Program-made: the position numbers and the translations under genes
The notes under the pieces: model-generated
Database searches by the model: none
The model's input: only the letters and a program-made list of their open reading frames with translations
Told to the model about the DNA's origin: nothing
From: JAADJA01 sp963840975
Lineage (GTDB): Bacteria; Bacteroidota; Bacteroidia; Bacteroidales; JAADJA01
Direction of reading: 5' to 3'
Assembly: GCA_963840975.1 (NCBI GenBank)
Contig: CAWJBC010000017.1
Coordinates: forward strand, 248,001-312,000
Length of the DNA: 64,000 nt
Shown: in pieces, positions 58,941-64,000 of the stretch
How the letters are laid out: every line of letters begins with the position of its first letter
How positions within the stretch are numbered: the stretch's first letter is position 1

Positions 58941-61049
58941 TCAGCTTATCAAACTCCAGTTCGGCTTATTTTTATTGAGGAACCTAAGCTGCTTCAAAAC
59001 GGGGAGGTTTTTCTCCAATCCGAGGTGAGGGTCTTCGGTGAGTAGTTCGGTAGCTATGTTCCGCGAAAGCTTGAGTATTTTTTCATCATTGATGATATCG
59101 GCAATTTTCAGGTCGAGTATGCCGCTTTGCTGCGTTCCCTGCAAGTCACCCGGCCCTCGAAGTTTGAGATCAACCTCGGCAATTTCGAATCCATCGGTTG
59201 TTTTAACCATGGTTTGTATTCGCTGCCTCGCCTCGCTGGTGACTTTATAACCGGTCATGAGGATACAAAATGACTGGTCGGCTCCGCGCCCTACCCTGCC
59301 GCGCAACTGGTGCAACTGCGACAACCCGAAGCGTTCGGCATTTTCAATCACCATCACCGAAGCATTGGGTATATCCACACCCACTTCAATCACTGTGGTT
59401 GCAACCATGATCTGGGTTTCGCCACGGATGAAACGCTGCATCTCAAAATCTTTGTCCTTTGCGCTTAATTGACCATGAACCATACTCACAGCATAATCCG
59501 GTAAAGGAAATTCGCGGGTAACACCCTCGTATCCGTCCATTACAAATTTCAGATCCAGCTTTTCAGATTCGTTAATGAGTGGGTAAACAAAATAGATTTG
59601 TCTGCCCACAGCGATCTGTTTTTTCAGGAATCCAAAGACTTTCAACCTTTCCCTGTCAAAATAATGAACTGTTTTCACAGGTTTTCTGCCGGGCGGCAAT
59701 TCGTCAATTACGGAAACATCAAGGTCGCCGTACAAAGTCATTGCCAGTGTCCGCGGAATAGGAGTGGCGGTCATCACCAGCACATGAGGCGGAATGGTAT
59801 TCTTTCTCCAGAGCCTGGCACGCTGCTCCACTCCGAAACGATGTTGTTCATCAATCACTACAAAGCCAAGATTGTTAAACAGAACATTGTCTTCAATCAG
59901 GGCATGAGTGCCGATGAGGATATGCAGTTCGCCGCTTTGCAACAGGTCGTGGAGTTCTTTCCGTTGCCGAGATTTGGTGGAGCCTGTAAGCAGATCAACC
60001 TGAATGCCAAGTCCTCCGACCATGCCGGAAATGGTTTTGAAATGCTGGTTGGCTAATATTTCTGTTGGTGCCATCAAACATGCCTGGTAGCCATTGTCCA
60101 GTGCAATCAGCATTGACATCAGAGCAACTAAAGTCTTGCCGCTTCCCACATCTCCTTGCAGCAGCCGGTTCATTTGCCTGCCGGAACCAATATCGGCTCT
60201 GATCTCACGTATCACTTTTTTTTGGGCATTGGTGAGTTCAAAAGGAAGGTTGTCTTTGTAAAAATTATTCAGGAACGAACCGACAACAGAGAAAGTATGC
60301 CCTTTTATTTTTTCGGTTCGGAGCAGTTTCAGCTTCAACAGGTTCAACTGAATGAAAAAAAGTTCTTCAAATTTTAACCGTATCCTTGCTTTATCCAAAA
60401 TTTCCTGGTTGGGCGGGAAGTGGACAGCGATTACAGCTTCTTCGCGTGGAATAAACCTCAGCCTTTCAAGGATGGGCGCCGAAAGGGTTTCGGGCAGGTA
60501 ACCCTTCACCTGAACCAGCAGGTTTCGCATTATTTTGCTGATTCCTTTACTGTCGAGGCCTTTCGCTTTCAGCTTTTCAGTTGAAGAGTAATAGGGTTGC
60601 AACTGCTCACCCAGGTCAATCTTCTGATCAGAAACTGCTTCTATTTCAGGGTGAGGGAAGTTGAATTTATTGTTGAAAACAGAAGGTTTCCCGAAAACCA
60701 CATATTCCTCGTTGATTTTAAGTTTTTCGACAAGCCATTTAATCCCCCTAAACCAAACAAGCTCCGTCTCACCTGTTTCATCGCGCAGAATAGCAACCAA
60801 CCGCTCAGAACGCCGGTTGCCGATTTTTTGCATATTGATGATTTTCCCTTTGATCTGGACATAAAGACCGTCGCTGTTAATTTCACTGATCTTGTAAAAT
60901 TTGCTTTTGTCAACGTACCTGAAAGGAAAATGGTGCAGCAGTTGATTAAAGGTGAAAATGCCTGCTTCTTTTTTTAGCACATCAGCCCTTAAAGGTCCAA
61001 CGCCTTTGAGGAATTCGATAGGTGTATCAAGAAGTTCTACAGTTCTCAT
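58941..61049 (-). CDS. recG: ATP-dependent DNA helicase RecG
   Basis: A 702-residue fork-reversal helicase. The N-terminal wedge domain has VQIKGKIINMQKIGNRRSERLV. Helicase motifs seen: Walker A GDVGSGKT, APTEILANQH, VVIDEQHRFGVEQR (DEQH), TATPIPRTLAMT, TTVIEVGVDIPNASVMVIE and QLHQLRGRVGRG. Length is typical. It has its own promoter, which overlaps the gldN terminator, and ends just before the pheT promoter. Confidence 0.97.
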   Translation of the reverse strand: MRTVELLDTPIEFLKGVGPLRADVLKKEAGIFTFNQLLHHFPFRYVDKSKFYKISEINSDGLYVQIKGKIINMQKIGNRRSERLVAILRDETGETELVWFRGIKWLVEKLKINEEYVVFGKPSVFNNKFNFPHPEIEAVSDQKIDLGEQLQPYYSSTEKLKAKGLDSKGISKIMRNLLVQVKGYLPETLSAPILERLRFIPREEAVIAVHFPPNQEILDKARIRLKFEELFFIQLNLLKLKLLRTEKIKGHTFSVVGSFLNNFYKDNLPFELTNAQKKVIREIRADIGSGRQMNRLLQGDVGSGKTLVALMSMLIALDNGYQACLMAPTEILANQHFKTISGMVGGLGIQVDLLTGSTKSRQRKELHDLLQSGELHILIGTHALIEDNVLFNNLGFVVIDEQHRFGVEQRARLWRKNTIPPHVLVMTATPIPRTLAMTLYGDLDVSVIDELPPGRKPVKTVHYFDRERLKVFGFLKKQIAVGRQIYFVYPLINESEKLDLKFVMDGYEGVTREFPLPDYAVSMVHGQLSAKDKDFEMQRFIRGETQIMVATTVIEVGVDIPNASVMVIENAERFGLSQLHQLRGRVGRGADQSFCILMTGYKVTSEARQRIQTMVKTTDGFEIAEVDLKLRGPGDLQGTQQSGILDLKIADIINDEKILKLSRNIATELLTEDPHLGLEKNLPVLKQLRFLNKNKPNWSLIS

Positions 61050-61068
61050 CCGAATTCAATGTAAGTTA

Positions 61069-61100
61069 CAAAGTTATAGATTAACAGTATCGGAGGGCAA
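61069..61100 (-). promoter_or_regulatory. Promoter of recG
   Basis: On the minus strand TTG (61098-61100), 21 bp, then TAACTTTG (61069-61076). The recG ATG is 19 bp beyond. Confidence 0.6.
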
Positions 61101-61128
61101 AAAAAAACTCCCCCGGATTGGAGGAGTT
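61099..61128 (-). terminator. Terminator of the gldLMN operon
   Basis: On the minus strand AACTCCTCC and GGGGGAGTT pair (one mismatch) around a five-base loop, followed by a run of T. It lies 19 bp past gldN. Confidence 0.8.
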
Positions 61129-61147
61129 GATTATATTTTACTGAACG

Positions 61148-62002
61148 CTAAAATTCCCATAGTTCGTGTTCGTACTCAAAAAGTTCGTTTTTGATTCTTT
61201 CAGCTTCCAACAAGGCATCCATTTGTGTGGCATAGTCGGTAATATCTCTGTCGTAAACGTTCTCTTCCTTGATGATGTAGCTTCCAAAAATTCTCTTCCA
61301 GAAAAGCTCATCATAAGTTCTTTGTTCAGCACCATTTTTTCTGTTAAAAACGATGGACTGGGAAAATACAGGGCGTGCTTCGGGAAAGTAAATCCAGAAC
61401 ATTTCCTGGAGTCCGAAGTAATTTCCGTTTTCGTCATATAAATTAATAACCGGACAAATGCCAAGGATTCTAACTTCCATCTGAGAGCGTTGTTTATCAA
61501 AAAACCAAACCTCCTTCATTTTGATGCGCTGCACATCTGTTGACCTAAAGTCCTCCTTTACCACATCATATTTTAATATCCGTTGTGGATTGTTCGGGTC
61601 ATAAACAGCTACAGTATCTGTTTTGTTGTACTTTTTTTCAATTTCCTGGTAAGTGAGTGGCACCAGAAATTGATCGTCCTTAGTAGGATCATAAGCGGTG
61701 ATTGTTCCTTCCCTGACAGCATCCATTATCACGGTCATAAAGTTCTTCCAGTTCTTCTGAGGAGTTTCAGGATAGTAGAAAGGATGGTTTATTTTCTGAC
61801 GTAGATCCATGATCCGCCAGATTCTTTTTTCAAAAATTACATCGGCTTCTCTTACCGGAGCATAAGCAATCGGTTTTTTATCCTGTAGATGGATTTGATC
61901 ATAGATTCCATCGCGCGGGCTATCCAATATCTGAGCATCTGACGAGCGGGATATGCCGAGGAAAGCGCTTACAAATATTAATATACTTAATGTAGTTTTC
62001 AT
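61148..62002 (-). CDS. gldN: T9SS/gliding protein GldN (PorN)
   Basis: A 284-residue secreted protein that forms the periplasmic ring of the type IX secretion system together with GldK. After a signal (KTTLSILIFVSAFLGISRSSDAQ) come the GldN hallmarks: VREADVIFEKRIWRIMDLRQKINHPFYYP, then DDQFLVPLTYQEIEKKY, then VWFFDKQRSQMEVRILGICPV. The start at 62002 is chosen because GGGAGG lies seven bases upstream and the signal begins there; an in-frame ATG four codons earlier overlaps the gldM stop. It is the last gene of the gld group here. Confidence 0.95.
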   Translation of the reverse strand: MKTTLSILIFVSAFLGISRSSDAQILDSPRDGIYDQIHLQDKKPIAYAPVREADVIFEKRIWRIMDLRQKINHPFYYPETPQKNWKNFMTVIMDAVREGTITAYDPTKDDQFLVPLTYQEIEKKYNKTDTVAVYDPNNPQRILKYDVVKEDFRSTDVQRIKMKEVWFFDKQRSQMEVRILGICPVINLYDENGNYFGLQEMFWIYFPEARPVFSQSIVFNRKNGAEQRTYDELFWKRIFGSYIIKEENVYDRDITDYATQMDALLEAERIKNELFEYEHELWEF

Positions 62003-62013
62003 AAAACCTCCCA

Positions 62014-63612
62014 TTAGTTTATCGTAATGTTAATAGATTCAATTTTACGCGGACCTTCCGGTCCTTTAACTTTAATATCACGGAAAACGACGACATCATT
62101 CTTCTTAAGCGACTGAATCTGGCTTTTCATCTTTTCGGTGAACATTTGGCTTTCAGATATTTCTGTTACAAAATATCCTCCTCCCTGAGGAATAAACATG
62201 GTAAAGGATGTAACCCTGAAATCATACTGAAAATCAACATAATCGGGCAACTGGCAAACTAAAAAAGCATTTGCAAGCATTTTTTTAATTGAAACCTTTG
62301 AATCTTCAGCTCCAATGATCTTAGCAATCGGGTCGGGTAAACGCTTGATTCTGAATTTTTGCTGACCCATAAATTTCCTGGAGCCGTTATCTTCAGCATT
62401 TATTCTTACAGTAGTTTCATAAGCATCAGGAGGTAAATCCCTGACTACCCATCCGGTATCGGTTCTCATAATTTTTCCTGCGGTCACTTCAGGACTTAGT
62501 TGCGCATCAGCTTTCCCTGATGCCGATATAGAAACAGGATTATCAACCCCTCTGTAAAAGACATTCATCTTGGTTGCAGAAACTGTTGCAGAAGGTTTTG
62601 CCACTATGTAATCGTGATTAAAATGATAGTCCTTTGCAGTTCCCCAGGGTGTTTTTAACCGAATGAGTCCGGCGTACTTCTTTGTTCCTTCAGAACTTGC
62701 AGGCAGTTCAAGATTGACAATACCTCCTTTGCCTTCAATACGGGTTGCCCTCGAAAATAAAGCCTCAGTTAAGGTATCAGTCCCTTCCAAAACATAAACT
62801 TCGGGATCTTGTTTGGTATCATAAGCGGCAACCAGAATTTCCGCTGTATATTTATCACCCTGGAATACATAATTGCTATTGGGGATAACCTTGGCATTAA
62901 CTTCGTCGAATTTAAAATCTTCTGCTGAAATTGATGAATATAAGTAATTCACAACATTGGTTTCGGCATTATAAACCTCCGTAATCAATTTGTTCAGGAT
63001 GGTTATATCAGCAGCAAGGATGGTACGGTAAAAGTGATGCATTTGCCATGACTCTTCTTTGCCGTCAGCATTTTTATATTCACCATCTGTTTTTAATCCC
63101 AGTTGAAATCCCTCCCTGTCTTTTTCATTCACCATTTTCAAAAGACTTTGTTTATATTCAGAAATTTTAGCTAATAATACTTCAGCCTCACCTTTTTTAG
63201 TATCCGAACCGATGAAAAAATTGGTTGGATCATCATAGTTGTCTTTCTTCTGAACATATTGCAACCGGATAGTGTCAGCTTCTTCAAGTGAAATTTTTTC
63301 GGTAACGGAAATTACATTTGCTTTCAGACCATCAAGGTATTTAACCATTCCGTCCGATAGTGCCTGTACTTGCCGAGCTTTATTCCAATATTCTTCAACT
63401 TTGTTTGGATTGATGGAATATTGTTTTTCAAAATCCGAATAAATTTCATCAACCTTGGTGGAAAACTGCATGTTAGTGGTTTCCATACTTTCGTTAACAA
63501 TCAGGAAAGCGCTCAAAATTTCACGCGAAACGTTCAAAGCCAGCAAAGCAGTCAATACCAGGTACATCATGGCTATCATCTTTTGCCGCGGGGTTTCCTT
63601 ATATCCAGCCAT
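62014..63612 (-). CDS. gldM: T9SS/gliding motor protein GldM (PorM)
   Basis: A 532-residue inner-membrane protein with one N-terminal helix (AMMYLVLTALLALNVS), which with GldL forms the proton-driven motor of the type IX system. The large periplasmic part has the repeated immunoglobulin-like domains of GldM, e.g. NSNYVFQGDKYTAEILVAAYD and ATKMNVFYRGVDNPVSISASG, and ends FRDIKVKGPEGPRKIESINI. Its stop overlaps a possible gldN start. Order gldL-gldM-gldN is standard. Confidence 0.96.
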   Translation of the reverse strand: MAGYKETPRQKMIAMMYLVLTALLALNVSREILSAFLIVNESMETTNMQFSTKVDEIYSDFEKQYSINPNKVEEYWNKARQVQALSDGMVKYLDGLKANVISVTEKISLEEADTIRLQYVQKKDNYDDPTNFFIGSDTKKGEAEVLLAKISEYKQSLLKMVNEKDREGFQLGLKTDGEYKNADGKEESWQMHHFYRTILAADITILNKLITEVYNAETNVVNYLYSSISAEDFKFDEVNAKVIPNSNYVFQGDKYTAEILVAAYDTKQDPEVYVLEGTDTLTEALFSRATRIEGKGGIVNLELPASSEGTKKYAGLIRLKTPWGTAKDYHFNHDYIVAKPSATVSATKMNVFYRGVDNPVSISASGKADAQLSPEVTAGKIMRTDTGWVVRDLPPDAYETTVRINAEDNGSRKFMGQQKFRIKRLPDPIAKIIGAEDSKVSIKKMLANAFLVCQLPDYVDFQYDFRVTSFTMFIPQGGGYFVTEISESQMFTEKMKSQIQSLKKNDVVVFRDIKVKGPEGPRKIESINITIN

Positions 63613-63659
63613 CTACGCTTCTTGTTTTAAGTTTTATTAATTTAATTGTAATTTATCTT

Positions 63660-64000
63660 TTAGCTTTCTGATTTGACATTCATTGCTGAAAGCATATTAC
63701 CATAAACATTATTCAGAGCAGCAACTTTTTTCGAAAGATTATCAAGCTCAGTATTATATTTAAGTGTTTTATCAGCAGAATCATTGATTTTTGTCAAAAG
63801 GTCGTTAAGAGTATTTTTCAACTTATCTGTAGCTTCCACATGCTCATTGGTTCCTTTTAACTGACTTTGAAATACACTATTTAATGTTGAGATATTCTCC
63901 TGGTATTTTGAAGTATTGTTAATGGTACTATTCAGGTTTGTAATGAATTTCTCAAAAGTTTCCTGGAGTTTCCCTGAGGTTTCAGCCTGATTGTTCGAAA
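63660..64000 (-). CDS. gldL: T9SS/gliding protein GldL (PorL), C-terminal part
   Basis: The frame is open to the window edge and its stop TAA is at 63660-63662 on the minus strand. About 112 codons are visible; their translation is a long coiled-coil-like helix rich in Asn, Thr, Ser and Lys (QAETSGKLQETFEKFITNLN, LNNVYGNMLSAMN). This is the cytoplasmic tail of GldL, whose two membrane helices lie off the edge. It stands 47 bp before gldM in the standard order. The 5' end is missing. Confidence 0.85.
   Translation of the reverse strand, partial: SNNQAETSGKLQETFEKFITNLNSTINNTSKYQENISTLNSVFQSQLKGTNEHVEATDKLKNTLNDLLTKINDSADKTLKYNTELDNLSKKVAALNNVYGNMLSAMNVKSES

Noticed and set aside
58473..59045. 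190-codon plus-strand ORF across the pheT/recG junction
   Set aside because: Overlaps two solid genes and their promoter; no domain visible.

Overview
The window comes from a Bacteroidota chromosome, most likely an uncultured or little-studied Bacteroidales-type lineage. The main signs are the T9SS/gliding core genes gldL-gldM-gldN at the right edge, a secreted protein with a T9SS C-terminal sorting domain (12966-13610), DUF4468, DUF3127 and LptE proteins, an S46 dipeptidyl-peptidase, A+T-rich DNA with few Shine-Dalgarno sites, and several promoters of the Bacteroidota form TTG-N17-23-TANNTTTG. I see no transposase, integrase, phage gene or CRISPR array.

Left part (1-16000). A GH35/GH42-like enzyme (cut by the window edge) abuts a 1,114-residue GH94-type glycoside phosphorylase. 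A 55-codon relic of a GH3 beta-glucosidase C-terminus follows. This set suggests a partly decayed beta-1,2-glucan (or related beta-glucan) pathway. A divergent HTH regulator, a 13-bp perfect inverted repeat and a six-gene operon come next (START domain, DUF2062, SDR, two extended SDRs, CPBP-like membrane protein). After that lie a DUF2202 lipoprotein, a T9SS cargo, an M19 dipeptidase and an unusual tRNA-Asn locus. There an intact tRNA-Asn plus terminator is followed by a small GIY-YIG nuclease gene and then a wrecked second copy of the same tRNA plus terminator. The wrecked copy carries two 16-bp TCCC...GGGA palindromes.

Middle (16000-36400). A PfkB kinase and an EF-G2-type elongation factor lacking the catalytic His and the NKxD motif come first. 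They are followed by DUF3127, two tRNA methylthiotransferases (MtaB, MiaB), a four-helix-bundle protein, a ferredoxin-NADP reductase-like flavoprotein, a beta-CASP RNase-like enzyme, an AAA/DUF4143 ATPase and a prolyl-tRNA editing protein. Next are an ammonium transporter with a TorF-like porin and a NarX/NarL-type two-component system, an ECF sigma/anti-sigma/periplasmic sensor triad resembling CnrYXH, and several single enzymes.

Right part (36500-64000). An almost complete menaquinone operon (menI-menF-menD-[HEPN-MNT]-menB-menA-menC-menE) contains a HEPN/nucleotidyltransferase pair where menH might be expected. ManC and a DPP7-like S46 peptidase follow. The rest is on the minus strand: groES-groEL under a long inverted repeat, the sigma-54 regulator/lptE/TPR/secG group, a nucleotide-sugar dehydrogenase, a YdcF protein, a C-rich 9-bp tandem repeat, pheT, recG and gldNML. 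Gene calls rest on reading the translated sequences and remembered family motifs; no database search was possible.
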